A DNA stretch of 64,000 bases from Syntrophothermus lipocalidus DSM 12680 (GTDB lineage: Bacteria > Bacillota > Syntrophomonadia > Syntrophomonadales > Syntrophothermaceae): the NCBI RefSeq assembly GCF_000092405.1, contig NC_014220.1:1302001-1366000 (forward strand), given 5' to 3'. The stretch's first letter is position 1; every line of letters begins with the position of its first letter. Both the position numbers and the translations under genes were made by a program. Below, one piece after another: positions 17,641-27,445 of this stretch. The notes under the pieces are model-generated. The model searched no databases. It was not told where the DNA came from and saw only the letters and a list, made by a program, of their open reading frames with translations.

Positions 17641-19002
17641 TTACAGGCCGCCTTCGACTAGCCTGAGAGCAACTCGGCCGGCCTCTTCTATGACCGTTCG
17701 CTCGTTTAGGCTCAGTAGCTGGCGGTTTTGCATGACCACCTTGCCGTCGATGATGACCGTGTCTACGTCCGAGGCCTGAGCGGAGTATGCCAGGTGAGCT
17801 ACCAGGTTGTGCGGGGGATGGAAATGAGGCTGGTCTACGTCTATGAGAATTATATCTGCCTTCATCCCGGGCTTTATACATCCTATTTCCTGATCCAGAC
17901 CTAAAACCCGGGCCCCGTTCACCGTGGCCATCTCCAAAGCCTGGTAAGCCGTAATGACCCTCGGGTCCATCTTACGGGCCTTTTGTAGCAGAGCCGCCGT
18001 TCTGGCCTCTTCGAACATGTCAAGGTTATTGTTGCTGGCGGCACCATCGGTTCCCAGAGCTACCGTTACTCCGGCCGCCATGAGTTCGGTAACCCTCGCT
18101 ATCCCGCTACCCAGTTTCATATTGCTTTGAGGGTTGTGCACAACTCCTACCTTGTTCTTAGCGAGGGTCTCGATGTCCTCATCGGTCAGGTGCACGCAAT
18201 GGGCTGCAACCACCCTGTGGTCAAACAGGCCTGCCTCGGCAAACATGGCTACCGGAGTCTTGCCGTATTCTTTTTTGATGGTTTCTACCTCAGCCATGGT
18301 CTCGGAAAGATGGGTGTGCATGTCAAGCCCCAGTTCCGAGGCCAGGTCCATAACCCTTCGCAGGTAAGGAGGGGGACAGGTGTAAGGTGCGTGGGGGCCC
18401 AGCATTATCTTTAGGCGCCCGTCAGCCTTCCCTTGCCATTTAGAGGCGAGATCCCTGCTTTCTCGCAAGGCTTTTTCGGCATTGGGGCCGACGCCGTTCA
18501 TTCCCCGGCATAGTACGGCCCGTATCCCGGTTTCCTCAACTGCCCGGGCTACATCATCCATGAATATGTACATATCGGCAAAAGTGGTCGTTCCAGATTT
18601 TATCATCTCCGCGATGCCCAGCATGGTTCCCCAGTAGACGTCTTGCCCGGTCAGGTTACACTCGAAAGGCTCGATCTTGTTTTGGAGCCATTCCATCAGT
18701 GGCAAATCATCGGCGTAACCCCGCATCAGTGTCATGGCCGCGTGAGTGTGGGCGTTTACAAAACCGGGCATGACCAGCTTGCCTTTACCGTCGATGATTT
18801 GTCCATTTTCCCGGACTAGCGAAGGCTTGCCGCTACCTACCTCGCGGATATGCTGTCCTTCGATCACTAGAAAACCTTCCGGGATAAAGTCATGCGGCCC
18901 GGTCATGGGCAGTATCTTTACATTCGTAACGAGCACTCGCCGGTTTTTGTTTACCGGATGCTTACCTGTCATTTCGCCTACCATCTCCCTATTTCCGTGC
19001 AT
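17641..19002 (-). CDS. mtaD: 5-methylthioadenosine/S-adenosylhomocysteine deaminase
   Basis: A 453-residue amidohydrolase of the MtaD/SsnA/TrzN group, which deaminates MTA or SAH to the inosyl forms. Metal-binding signatures are NAHTHAAMTLMRG (His 85 and 87), VAAHCVHL, and LGTDGAASNN with the catalytic aspartate; LDMHTHLSET supplies a substrate-side histidine. The start ATG 19002 has AAGGAG 7 bases upstream and overlaps the aldolase stop by 14 bases. It is the last gene of the phosphorylase-isomerase-aldolase-deaminase run, so MTA is the likely physiological substrate. SAH recycling remains possible. Confidence 0.85.
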   Translation of the reverse strand: MHGNREMVGEMTGKHPVNKNRRVLVTNVKILPMTGPHDFIPEGFLVIEGQHIREVGSGKPSLVRENGQIIDGKGKLVMPGFVNAHTHAAMTLMRGYADDLPLMEWLQNKIEPFECNLTGQDVYWGTMLGIAEMIKSGTTTFADMYIFMDDVARAVEETGIRAVLCRGMNGVGPNAEKALRESRDLASKWQGKADGRLKIMLGPHAPYTCPPPYLRRVMDLASELGLDMHTHLSETMAEVETIKKEYGKTPVAMFAEAGLFDHRVVAAHCVHLTDEDIETLAKNKVGVVHNPQSNMKLGSGIARVTELMAAGVTVALGTDGAASNNNLDMFEEARTAALLQKARKMDPRVITAYQALEMATVNGARVLGLDQEIGCIKPGMKADIILIDVDQPHFHPPHNLVAHLAYSAQASDVDTVIIDGKVVMQNRQLLSLNERTVIEEAGRVALRLVEGGL

Positions 19003-19660
19003 TCCCGTCTCCTTTGACCTGCCCGTAATGTTTGAAACCTTCAGCCAAGACCCGCACTTCTTCGGGCGACAGGAAGTTCACCTGTCCGAGCATCCGGGCG
19101 TATATGGTAACCTGAGCGGTCTTTTCGGCAACCAAGCAGGCCTTAAGGGCCCTGTCTACATCAGCCCCAACTCCTACCAGACCGTGGTTAGCGAGAAGAA
19201 CGGCGTTCTTTTGTCCCAAAGCTTCTACCGCAGCCCGGGCCAAACGCCTCGTCCCCGGAGGCTGGTATTCCGCCACTTCAATTTCCCCGCCTATGAGCTG
19301 GGCTGTCTCCTCCAAAGCCGCCGGTATCGCCATTCTTGCCACTGCAAAAGCCGATGCTGCTATGCTGTGAACGTGAACCACCCCCCAGACATCCAGACGA
19401 GCCCGGTAGACAGCGAGGTGGAGCGGAACCTCCACTGACGGTTTCCATTTTCCGTGGATCTTCCTACCCTCCATGTCGATGACAACCATGTCCTCAGGGG
19501 TTAACTTGGTATAATCCATACCGCTGGGAGTGATCACCACTTCTTCCCTACCCGGCAGGCAAGTGCTGACATTACCCCAAGTGCCCACAACCAGGCCTTG
19601 CTCATACATGGCCTGGGCAACCATCACCACTTCGCGGCATGCTTTGTGATACGATTCCAC
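18989..19660 (-). CDS. Class II aldolase, probable 5-methylthioribulose-1-phosphate aldolase
   Basis: A 223-residue zinc-dependent class II aldolase of the fuculose-1-phosphate aldolase family. Zinc ligands are His96 and His98 (VVHVHS) and His159 (ANHG), and the catalytic acid is Glu77. The phosphate-loop region reads GTWGNVS (26-32) and TPSGMDY. Alone the sequence could be an L-fuculose or ribulose phosphate aldolase. Its place between mtnA and the MTA deaminase points to the 'Ald2' role of the DHAP shunt, cleaving 5-methylthioribulose-1-phosphate to DHAP and methylthioacetaldehyde. It starts 15 bases downstream of mtnA. Substrate assignment is inference from context. Confidence 0.78.
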   Translation of the reverse strand: MESYHKACREVVMVAQAMYEQGLVVGTWGNVSTCLPGREEVVITPSGMDYTKLTPEDMVVIDMEGRKIHGKWKPSVEVPLHLAVYRARLDVWGVVHVHSIAASAFAVARMAIPAALEETAQLIGGEIEVAEYQPPGTRRLARAAVEALGQKNAVLLANHGLVGVGADVDRALKACLVAEKTAQVTIYARMLGQVNFLSPEEVRVLAEGFKHYGQVKGDGNARK

Positions 19661-19675
19661 CGCTATTCCCCCCTT

Positions 19676-20704
19676 TCACCCTCGAAGAGCAGCCAGGCTC
19701 GAATCGAAAGGCGGCAAAGCCACGCCTTTTTCGGTTATGATTCCGGAAATCAGGCGGTTGGGAGTAACATCGAAAGCGGGGTTAAACACCGGCACATCGG
19801 GAACCGTAATAGGAGTTCCCATCACCTTTCGAACCTCATCCGGATCCCGGTTCTCGATCGGTATTTCTTTCCCAGAAGACAGCGAAAAATCGACGGTAGA
19901 CATCGGAGCAGCCACATAGAAAGGCAGGCCGTGGTAATGGGCCAAAACCGCCAACATGTATGTCCCGATCTTATTGGCTGTATCACCGTTGGCCGCTATC
20001 CGGTCCGCCCCTACTACCACCCCGTCTACTTTGCTTTGCTGCATCAAGGTCCCGGCCATGTTGTCGGTGATCAGGGTAACAGGAATACCATCTTGGCACA
20101 GCTCCCACACGGTTAAGCGAGCTCCCTGCAGAACGGGCCTGGTTTCGCAGGCATATACCATAGCGAGTTTGCCCTCGCGGTGGCAAGAACGTATGACCCC
20201 TAAAGCCGTACCGTAGCCGCAGGTAGCCAGACTTCCGGCGTTACACACGGTCAGAAGCGTCACCCGTGGAGCAAACAGCTTTTCCCCAAAGTCGCCCATG
20301 GCCTGGTTGGTAGCCACGTCTTCGGCAAACATTTCTTCCGCCTCCTGCAAGAGAGCCACTGCCACCTGTTCCCGCCCCTGGGCCCTGTGTTCGGTATATA
20401 CCTTTTTCATCCGGTTCAGGGCCCAAAACAGGTTCACCGCCGTGGGGCGGGTGCTGGCCAGCAAATCGAAAACCTCCTGCATGCGCCGGTCAAAATCAGG
20501 CTCTGGGCCGTCAAATCCCCAGGCAGCCAGGGCAACTCCGTAGGCAGCAGTCACCCCAATCAAAGGGGCTCCCCTCACCACCAAATCCCGAATGGCTTGA
20601 GCCACTTCCTCGGCCTCCCGGCATGCCTGGTACCGAACCGTGCCCGGCAAAGCCGTTTGGTCCAGCAGATACAAGACTCCCTCTTGCCAATAAACAGTTT
20701 TCAC
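19676..20704 (-). CDS. mtnA: Methylthioribose-1-phosphate isomerase
   Basis: A 342-residue aldose-ketose isomerase of the eIF2B-alpha-like MtnA family. Landmarks are RGAPLIGVTAAYGVAL, NAGSLATCGYGTALGVI with the catalytic cysteine (residue 162), ETRPVLQGARLTVWEL, and VGADRIAANGDTANKIGTY with the catalytic aspartate (234). I start at GTG 20704, directly after the phosphorylase stop and behind GGGG; a start at 20767 would add 21 residues overlapping the upstream gene. It converts MTR-1-phosphate to MTRu-1-phosphate. No mtnB/C/D/E genes of the classical methionine salvage pathway are nearby. Confidence 0.9.
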   Translation of the reverse strand: MKTVYWQEGVLYLLDQTALPGTVRYQACREAEEVAQAIRDLVVRGAPLIGVTAAYGVALAAWGFDGPEPDFDRRMQEVFDLLASTRPTAVNLFWALNRMKKVYTEHRAQGREQVAVALLQEAEEMFAEDVATNQAMGDFGEKLFAPRVTLLTVCNAGSLATCGYGTALGVIRSCHREGKLAMVYACETRPVLQGARLTVWELCQDGIPVTLITDNMAGTLMQQSKVDGVVVGADRIAANGDTANKIGTYMLAVLAHYHGLPFYVAAPMSTVDFSLSSGKEIPIENRDPDEVRKVMGTPITVPDVPVFNPAFDVTPNRLISGIITEKGVALPPFDSSLAALRG

Positions 20705-20706
20705 CC

Positions 20707-21513
20707 CTACCCCTTCTTTCTCTCGCGTAGTCTCTCTATCTCTTGGCGTATACCGCCGCATTCGCATTCCGCTGTGACATCGATGAATTCCAGAGATTCC
20801 ATCAAAAGCCGGCTCAGCTTCGAAACATTAGCCGCCATGACCTCAAGAACCTCGGAGTGAGTGAGCCGGTCAGCGCCAATACCAGCAGCCATGTTTGTGA
20901 CCATGGCTACCGTAGCGTAACACATACCCGCTTCCCTCGCCAGTACGCACTCGGGAACACTGGTCATTCCGACCACGTCCCCGCCCAGCATTCTGAACAT
21001 CCTGATCTCCGCCGCGGTCTCGAAACGGGGACCTTCGGTGCAAACGTAGATCCCTTCGCGATGCAGTTTCAAACCGATGTCAGTACCAATCCTGTACAGG
21101 ACCTCACGCAGGTGGGGACAGTAAGGGTGAGTCATGTCGCAGTGGACTACCCCCTCTTCTCCCCCTTCGTAAAACGTGGCCGAGCGCTGTTTAGTAAAGT
21201 CCAAAAACTGATCCACAAGGACGAAATCTCCGGGTCTCATTAGAGGATTAAGTGAACCGACCGCGGCTGTAGCCACAACCCGCTGCACACCCAGAGCGCG
21301 CAAAGCCTCTATATTGGCCCGGTAGTTGATGAGATGGGGTGGCAACGAATGTCCCGCCCCGTGCCGGGCCAAAAATGCCACTTCCTGCCCGCGGTACGAA
21401 CCTACAGCCACGCGAGCCAGACCAAAGCGGGTATCAACCGTCTTTTCTGTAACATTATCCAGTATCCCCGGATCATACACTCCTGTACCACCGATTACTG
21501 CTATTCTTGGCAC
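20707..21513 (-). CDS. MTA phosphorylase family enzyme, probably 6-oxopurine (methylthioinosine) type
   Basis: A 268-residue type II nucleoside phosphorylase close to MtnP. Signatures are the opening AVIGGTGVYDP, LARHGAGHSLPPHLINYRANI, ATAAVGSL, CTEGPRFETAAEI, and VVGMTSVPECVLAREA. At the base-binding position the sequence reads MVTNMAAG with Asn207, where true MTA phosphorylases carry an aspartate (TDYD type). An asparagine is characteristic of 6-oxopurine enzymes, including methylthioinosine phosphorylase. With an MTA deaminase in the same cluster, methylthioinosine is a plausible substrate. GTG 21513 has GGGAGGGG upstream; the gene starts 28 bases after the ftsY stop. Confidence 0.82.
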   Translation of the reverse strand: MPRIAVIGGTGVYDPGILDNVTEKTVDTRFGLARVAVGSYRGQEVAFLARHGAGHSLPPHLINYRANIEALRALGVQRVVATAAVGSLNPLMRPGDFVLVDQFLDFTKQRSATFYEGGEEGVVHCDMTHPYCPHLREVLYRIGTDIGLKLHREGIYVCTEGPRFETAAEIRMFRMLGGDVVGMTSVPECVLAREAGMCYATVAMVTNMAAGIGADRLTHSEVLEVMAANVSKLSRLLMESLEFIDVTAECECGGIRQEIERLRERKKG

Positions 21514-21541
21514 AATACCCCTCCCTTTTTCTTCAACCCCC

Positions 21542-22639
21542 TTAATCTGAAAACAGGGCCTCTGCAAACTCTTCTGCTGAAAAATCCCTCAGGTCTTCCA
21601 AACCCTCTCCTATCCCAACCAGCTTGACTGGAATATCAAGCTCCTTGGCTATCGCGATGACAATTCCTCCCTTAGCGGTCCCATCCAGCTTGGTCAGGAC
21701 AATGCCGGTTACTCCGGTTACTTGTTTGAACAGGTTGGCCTGGCTGATAGCGTTCTGCCCGGTCGTAGCATCCAGCACCAGCAACACCTCATGCGGGGCG
21801 TCCGCATAAGTACGTTGGATAACCCTTTTGACCTTGGCTATCTCTTCCATAAGGTTGGTCTTGGTATGCAATCTTCCGGCCGTGTCCACGATGAGCACAT
21901 CGGCCCTTCTGGCCTGAGCCGCGTTGACCGCGTCGAAAACCACAGCCCCCGGGTCGGCTCCCTCTTGGTGTTTTATGAGGTCAGCCCCCACTCGTTCAGC
22001 CCAAATCTGCAGCTGGTCGATAGCAGCCGCGCGAAAGGTATCGGCAGCAGCGATAATGACCTTCTTACCTTCGCGTTTAAAGCGGTAGGCCAGCTTGCCG
22101 ATAGTAGTGGTTTTGCCCACCCCGTTTACCCCGACCACCATAATGACTGTTGGTCCTTCTGGGGCCTTGTTCAACGGGGCATCGCTTCCCTCCATTATAG
22201 AGACCACTTCTTGCTTGATAAGGCCTCTAACCTCGTCCACCTCGGTAATCTTCTTCTGTTTTACAGCCCGCCGCAGGTTATCGATCAGTTCCATGGCCGT
22301 ACTTACTCCCACGTCGGCCTGAATAAGGATCTCTTCCAATTCCTCGAAAAACTCGTCGTCGATACGGCGAGAGGTCTTGATGAGCCGCTCGACCTTTTCC
22401 GTGATGTTCTGGCGGGTCTTAGCCAGGCTTTTTTTTAGACGGGCAAAAAAACCCTCCTTAACCGGCTCCGCCGGTGGGGGTCCAACATTTGAAGCCTCGA
22501 AAGGCGACTCACTCCCGTTTGCCGTCTCTGCTGGCAGGTTTTCCCCCGTGTGTTCCCCGCGCGCCGTCAATTCCTCTTCTGGCGCGCCTGCCCTCTTATT
22601 TTTCCTAAGTTTCTCGAAGAATCCCAATCGCCACCCCAC
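21542..22639 (-). CDS. ftsY: Signal recognition particle receptor FtsY
   Basis: A 365-residue SRP GTPase receptor, which docks ribosome-SRP complexes at the membrane. After an acidic, low-complexity A-domain (about 1-60) come the N domain ([13 protein letters not shown]...) and the G domain with G1 [10 protein letters not shown], the insertion-box [14 protein letters not shown]3 DTAGRLHTK and G4 [13 protein letters not shown] 22639 is taken as start, but TTG 22627 (LGFFEKL) behind GGGGTGG is equally good. It lies 61 bases downstream of smc, the usual clostridial order, and is followed by the MTA-salvage genes, which may be co-transcribed. Confidence 0.93.
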   Translation of the reverse strand: MGWRLGFFEKLRKNKRAGAPEEELTARGEHTGENLPAETANGSESPFEASNVGPPPAEPVKEGFFARLKKSLAKTRQNITEKVERLIKTSRRIDDEFFEELEEILIQADVGVSTAMELIDNLRRAVKQKKITEVDEVRGLIKQEVVSIMEGSDAPLNKAPEGPTVIMVVGVNGVGKTTTIGKLAYRFKREGKKVIIAAADTFRAAAIDQLQIWAERVGADLIKHQEGADPGAVVFDAVNAAQARRADVLIVDTAGRLHTKTNLMEEIAKVKRVIQRTYADAPHEVLLVLDATTGQNAISQANLFKQVTGVTGIVLTKLDGTAKGGIVIAIAKELDIPVKLVGIGEGLEDLRDFSAEEFAEALFSD

Positions 22640-22700
22640 CCTTTTCTATAAAGTGATTTCACTACAACCCCCCTCAGTTGACCGGTGTTGGCTTGTTGCG

Positions 22701-25700
22701 TTACCCGGCGAGCGCCTCTGCCTCTTCCATGGTCACCGAAAGCACTCGCGATACCCCCTCTTCCGGCATGGTTATTCCGTACAAAGCCTGCCCGATCTCG
22801 ATGGTCCCCTGACGGTGAGTTATAACAATGAACTGGATATCCTGGGATAATCTTTTCAAGAACCCGGCAAACCTTGCCAAATTCACGTCGTCTAAAGCGG
22901 CGTCGATCTCATCCAAAAGGCAAAACGGGCTGGGTCGAAGTGCCAGCAGGGCAAACACAAAAGCGATGCATGTAAGAGCCCTCTCCCCCCCGGACAACAG
23001 TTCCAGCAACTGTTTGCGCTTGCCCGGCATCTTCACCGCTATTTCTACCCCGCTGTCCAAATCCTCTATGGCCCCGTTGGAGTTTAGAAAGGCGCTGCCT
23101 CCACCGAACATTGCCAGAAAGGTGTGGTGAAAGCTCTGCGAGACACCTTTTAAGAACTCCACGAATTGAGAGGAAAGAACTGCCCTCGTTTCTTTAAGCA
23201 GCGCGTAAATGGCGTTTTTGGCCTCGGTTATGTCTTGGTACTGGTTGTTAAGAAAATCGTACCTGGCCCGAATCTCTTCGTATTCTGCCTCCGCTCCGTG
23301 ATCTACCGGTTCCAGTTCTGCAAGCTGCTTGGTTAGAACCTCTTTTCTTTGCCTGGCCTCCCTCTCCTTCTCGCCGTCCAGAATAATCCCGCTTCCCGGT
23401 ACGTATTCCTCACCATAACTATCGACCCACAATTTGATCTGGTTTTCCATATCTGCTTCCCTTCGGGCTATGCGGAGCTCCACTACCCGGGACTGCTCTT
23501 CCAACTGTCTGCAACACTGCCTCTCTTCCGTCAGTTTCTTTTCTATCCCGCGTGAGTCCTCCTCCAGCCCGGTTATAGCCCGGACCAGGGTTTCCATTTC
23601 TCCCCTCAGTTGGCCCATTTTTTCTTGAAAGCCGTCGCATCGCGTTTTTAACTCCAGTTGCAGTGACTCTTGCCTGTCCATTTCGACGGCCAAGGCTTTC
23701 TTTTCTTGAGCACACTTATCCAGAGCCTGTAGGTACGAGGCTTTTATCTTCTCCAGCTGAACGAGATTCTGCTTTAAGCTTTCAATTTCATGCTCTTTGC
23801 CTGCGACAAACTCCCTGTAAGACTTGGTTCGTTCCTTCAGAACCTCGTACTCGCGCAACATTTCTTCATGCCCCTGTTTTATTTCCTCCACTCTATCTGA
23901 CAAACGGCGAGCCTGGTCTGCTGCAGCCTGGTATTGCGCCTCCACATCCTTCATCGACTCCCGCAGGGAATCGATTTCGGCGCTGTAGCCTTTATTCTCA
24001 TACCGCAGGTCGTCGATGGCCTGTATCAACCTCTCCCGTTCCCCACAAGCATTCTCCAATTCCAGCATTAACATCTTCTCTTCCAGTTTCAGTTCTTCTT
24101 CTTGCTGCCTAATCTCCTGGAGCCCTCGCTCCAGCTCCGCTGCAGTGCTTCTCAGGTTCTCCAGCTGAGCCAGCAAAAGCTCGCATTCTTTCTGTTTCTC
24201 CGCCAATACTAGAGCCTGTTGCTTAGCCCAGTTCTTCCTCCTAAAATGCTGAACAGATCGGTTGCTGACTGTTCCCCCGGTTATAGCACCGGTGTACGTC
24301 AGTACCTCCCCCTCCAAAGTAACCAGCTTTACCGGTAACCCTGATTCACGGTAAACCTTCACCGCTGATTGTAGGGTCTCTACTACTACCACCCTCCCCA
24401 GCAGATACTTAACAACCTTTTCAAATCCCGCCGGATAATCGACCAACTCATGCCCCCATCCCACCACTCCCGGCATTTTCTCTGCTCTCCGGATTTTATC
24501 TCGCGGCAAGTCACTAACCCTCAACAAGTCCAGCGGCAGAAAAGTCGCCCTGCCCAGCTTCTTTTCTTTCAAAAACTCGATGGCCCGACGAGCATCCTTC
24601 TCTGACCTAACCACGATGTCTTGAATGCTGCGCCCAAGGGCAGTTTCTACCGCGGCCTCCAAACCCGGAGGAACCTCAATCAAGTCCCCTACCACCCCTA
24701 GTATCCCGTTCAAACCGTACTGTTTGTCCCTGGCTGCCCGCATGACCGCTCGAACTGCCTCCGGATAGGTCCTGCCGTCCCTTTCTTCATCGAAATATAA
24801 GTTGAGTTCCTGTTCCGCTTTATAAAGTTCAGCTTGTAACCGGGCAAGGTCCTGCTCTCTTTCTTTCGCACTAGTCAAAGCCCGATCATGTGCCTTCTCG
24901 GTGTCGGTTTTTTTTCGCTGCCAGTGATCCAGCCGGGCCCGGGCTTCATTTAGTTTTTCCCTGGTTCGGCTTTCAGCCTGTTCAAGCTCTTTCTCGTGGG
25001 CTTCTTTCTGCTTCAGGTCCTCCTGACACCGTTCAAGCCGGTCCTCCAGCCTTTTCAACCGCTCCTGTAAGACAGTCAGCTGGTTCTTATCCTCAGTCTC
25101 CTCCTTGAGTTTTTCTATCAACTCGGTCCGCAAATCCTCGTAATCGCGGTTATAATCAGCCAGCACGTTTTCCAGTTGCCCGACCCTCGACTCCACTTCT
25201 CGCAGGCTCTCTACTTTAGCCTTTAACTCTGCCTCCTCCTTTGCCAGCTTGTCTTCGCCCAGCCTTATATTTTCCTCCAGCTTGGCCAGCAATCCCTGGT
25301 AGTTTGCTTCCTCACCGGCTAAATCTTCCCGTCTCTGCCGGGCATTCATGAGGCGCTCGGCCGACAATCTAAGCTCGGCCTCGCAGCGCTGCAACTCGGA
25401 CTGCAACCGGTGTCGCTCCTCGTTGTAGAAGGACAAATTCTCTTTGACCTCGCCTGTCTTCGCCTTGAGCAAGGCCAGTTCCTGCTCCTTTTCCTGAATC
25501 AAAGTCCTTGCTTTTGCCAGCTCTGCCTTTACCTTATCGCGTTCGCCCAAGTAATCCTGCAACTCGCGGTATAACCGTTCGATCGCGGAAGCCAGCAAGT
25601 TTTGCTCTAGGTTCCGGAGTTCCCCGGCAAGTTCGCGGTAGCGCCGGCTCTTGGAGGCCTTCTCTGCCAGTACTTCCAGCCTGCCTTCGAGATCAGACAG

Positions 25701-26282
25701 CATCTTTTCGACCCTGGCCATATCCTCCTTGATAACCGCCAGCTTGGTTTCAGCTTCCTCCATGCGGTGTCGGTACTTTATTAAACCAGAAGCTTCTTCA
25801 AGCAGAAGACGGCGGTCAAAAGGTTTGAGGTTAAGTATCTGTTCGAGTTCTCCCTGGCCGATAATGGAGTACCCTTTTTTACCCAAACCTGTCCCCGCAA
25901 AAAGATCCTGAACGTCTTTCAACCGGGCCGGAACCCGGTTAATATAAAACTCGCTCTCACCCGAGCGGTGTACTTTCCTGGTAACGCTTACCTCGGCAAA
26001 GTCAAGGGGTAAAACCCTGTCGCAGTTGTCTATTGCCACGTCTACCTGAGCTAAGCCCAAGGGACGCCTCTTATCCGTACCGCTGAAAATAACATCATCG
26101 TTTCTCTGCCCCCTCAAGTGGCGAACGTTACTCTCGCCCAAAGCCCACCTGATCGCGTCTACTATGTTGCTCTTCCCGCACCCATTAGGCCCGACTATGA
26201 CGTTGACGCCGGGCATAAATTCGATTTCGGTTCGCTCGGCGAAAGATTTAAACCCTTTCAGTTCTAAACGTTTAAGGTACAC
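22701..26282 (-). CDS. smc: Chromosome segregation protein SMC
   Basis: A 1193-residue full-length SMC ATPase. The N-terminal head has LKGFKSFAERTEIEF and Walker A GPNGCGKSNI (32-41). Two long coiled coils flank a hinge at about 500-680 with DGRTYPEAV and GAITGGTVSN motifs. The C-terminal head has the ABC signature LLSGGERAL and Walker B FCLLDEIDAALDD. It works with ScpA/ScpB, not in this window, to organise and segregate the chromosome. The GTG start follows GGAGGAGTCAA and lies 26 bases after the birA stop, so birA, smc and ftsY probably share a transcript. Confidence 0.97.
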   Translation of the reverse strand: MYLKRLELKGFKSFAERTEIEFMPGVNVIVGPNGCGKSNIVDAIRWALGESNVRHLRGQRNDDVIFSGTDKRRPLGLAQVDVAIDNCDRVLPLDFAEVSVTRKVHRSGESEFYINRVPARLKDVQDLFAGTGLGKKGYSIIGQGELEQILNLKPFDRRLLLEEASGLIKYRHRMEEAETKLAVIKEDMARVEKMLSDLEGRLEVLAEKASKSRRYRELAGELRNLEQNLLASAIERLYRELQDYLGERDKVKAELAKARTLIQEKEQELALLKAKTGEVKENLSFYNEERHRLQSELQRCEAELRLSAERLMNARQRREDLAGEEANYQGLLAKLEENIRLGEDKLAKEEAELKAKVESLREVESRVGQLENVLADYNRDYEDLRTELIEKLKEETEDKNQLTVLQERLKRLEDRLERCQEDLKQKEAHEKELEQAESRTREKLNEARARLDHWQRKKTDTEKAHDRALTSAKEREQDLARLQAELYKAEQELNLYFDEERDGRTYPEAVRAVMRAARDKQYGLNGILGVVGDLIEVPPGLEAAVETALGRSIQDIVVRSEKDARRAIEFLKEKKLGRATFLPLDLLRVSDLPRDKIRRAEKMPGVVGWGHELVDYPAGFEKVVKYLLGRVVVVETLQSAVKVYRESGLPVKLVTLEGEVLTYTGAITGGTVSNRSVQHFRRKNWAKQQALVLAEKQKECELLLAQLENLRSTAAELERGLQEIRQQEEELKLEEKMLMLELENACGERERLIQAIDDLRYENKGYSAEIDSLRESMKDVEAQYQAAADQARRLSDRVEEIKQGHEEMLREYEVLKERTKSYREFVAGKEHEIESLKQNLVQLEKIKASYLQALDKCAQEKKALAVEMDRQESLQLELKTRCDGFQEKMGQLRGEMETLVRAITGLEEDSRGIEKKLTEERQCCRQLEEQSRVVELRIARREADMENQIKLWVDSYGEEYVPGSGIILDGEKEREARQRKEVLTKQLAELEPVDHGAEAEYEEIRARYDFLNNQYQDITEAKNAIYALLKETRAVLSSQFVEFLKGVSQSFHHTFLAMFGGGSAFLNSNGAIEDLDSGVEIAVKMPGKRKQLLELLSGGERALTCIAFVFALLALRPSPFCLLDEIDAALDDVNLARFAGFLKRLSQDIQFIVITHRQGTIEIGQALYGITMPEEGVSRVLSVTMEEAEALAG

Positions 26283-26308
26283 TTGACTCCTCCACCGTCC
26301 TCGGATTT

Positions 26309-27271
26309 TTAACCCGGCATTACATCCCCGGCCGTTACTCTTACTAGCCTACCGTCCTTGAGTTTCAGCCGCAGGCAGCCGTGGTCGTCAATCCCTTGGT
26401 CGATTCCGCTCAAATCCCGTCCTTGAGTATGCACAGTCACCGGTTGCCCGAAATGAGCACACCTCTCCATAAACTGACGCCGCAAACCCTTAAATCCCGT
26501 TTCTAGATACCGGGCGTATGCCTTTTCCAGTTCCGCGAGTATGGCTGAAAGCACTGCTTCCAAGTCGAACTCCTGTCCCGTTTCCAAATACAGGGAGGTA
26601 GCTTGGTCCCTCAACGCTGCTGGCAGATCTTCGGCCCTGAGATTCACGTTGACCCCGATCCCTGCCACTACATACTTAATCATATCGAATTCGGTGTTTA
26701 TCTCCAGGAGAATCCCCGCTACTTTCTTGCCACCGAGGAGCACGTCGTTCGGCCACTTCACTTTTACTGGAGCCGTTATAAACCTCTGGAGAGCACAGGC
26801 CACTGCTAGGGCAAAAACTAGGGAAAGAGGCACCACGTCTCTTACCTGCAACTCCGGGTACAAAACGATCGAAAGCCACAACCCTCCGGCCGGGGACTCC
26901 CATCTCCTACCGCGGCGGCCTTTACCTTGGGTTTGTCTTGCCGCTATTACTATTCCACCCTCCGCCAACCTCCCCTGATCCGCCATTTCCCAGGCTACAG
27001 TATTGGTAGAAGACGTTTCATCCAACTGCAACCGCTGGCTCCCAAACCTTACCTTTCTAGGCCCCGGCTCCAACCCCGGGCCCTCGCATCCTTCGTCTTC
27101 CAGACGGTAACCCTGATTGGGAATAGCGGTTATGCGGTAGCCTTCCTTTCTCAGACTGTCAATGTGTTTCCAAACCGCAGTCCGGCTTATCCCCAGCTCC
27201 CGAGCCAACTCGGCCCCAGACACCCACTCGCCCTGATTCTGTTGCAGCTTGGAAAGTATCCGGTATTTCAT
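26309..27271 (-). CDS. birA: Bifunctional biotin operon repressor / biotin-[acetyl-CoA-carboxylase] ligase
   Basis: A 320-residue group II biotin protein ligase. An N-terminal winged helix (WVSGAELARELGISRTAVWKHI) precedes the catalytic domain with GKGRRGRRW, the biotinyl-AMP-binding loop, and KWPNDVLLGGKKVAGILLE. A small C-terminal SH3-like domain follows. ATG 27271 has GAGGAGGGGG upstream; the frame is open to 27358 but the extra residues are not family-like. It attaches biotin to carboxylase carrier proteins and, because the HTH is intact, should also sense biotin and repress. The 300-base region upstream holds the crossing inverted repeats at 27446-27549. Confidence 0.93.
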   Translation of the reverse strand: MKYRILSKLQQNQGEWVSGAELARELGISRTAVWKHIDSLRKEGYRITAIPNQGYRLEDEGCEGPGLEPGPRKVRFGSQRLQLDETSSTNTVAWEMADQGRLAEGGIVIAARQTQGKGRRGRRWESPAGGLWLSIVLYPELQVRDVVPLSLVFALAVACALQRFITAPVKVKWPNDVLLGGKKVAGILLEINTEFDMIKYVVAGIGVNVNLRAEDLPAALRDQATSLYLETGQEFDLEAVLSAILAELEKAYARYLETGFKGLRRQFMERCAHFGQPVTVHTQGRDLSGIDQGIDDHGCLRLKLKDGRLVRVTAGDVMPG

Positions 27272-27445
27272 GATTCCCCCCTCCTCAACAAAAGAGGAAC
27301 GGTTCTCGCTTTTCATAGCTCCGTTTAGACGCTGATTTACGCAGACCTCCCGCGACACCTAAGAGTGCCGCCACTAGAGAATGAAAATCTTATTCTAATA
27401 ACAGCCGAGAAATCTTTAAGCAAAAACATAATCTGTGTTCATCAG

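Noticed and set aside
18746-19438. Long plus-strand frame opposite mtaD and the aldolase
   Set aside because: Its translation is a low-similarity shadow of two well-identified minus-strand enzymes.
20707-21513. Plain MTA phosphorylase assignment
   Set aside because: The base-binding asparagine (TNMAAG) is of the 6-oxopurine type, so the substrate was left open.
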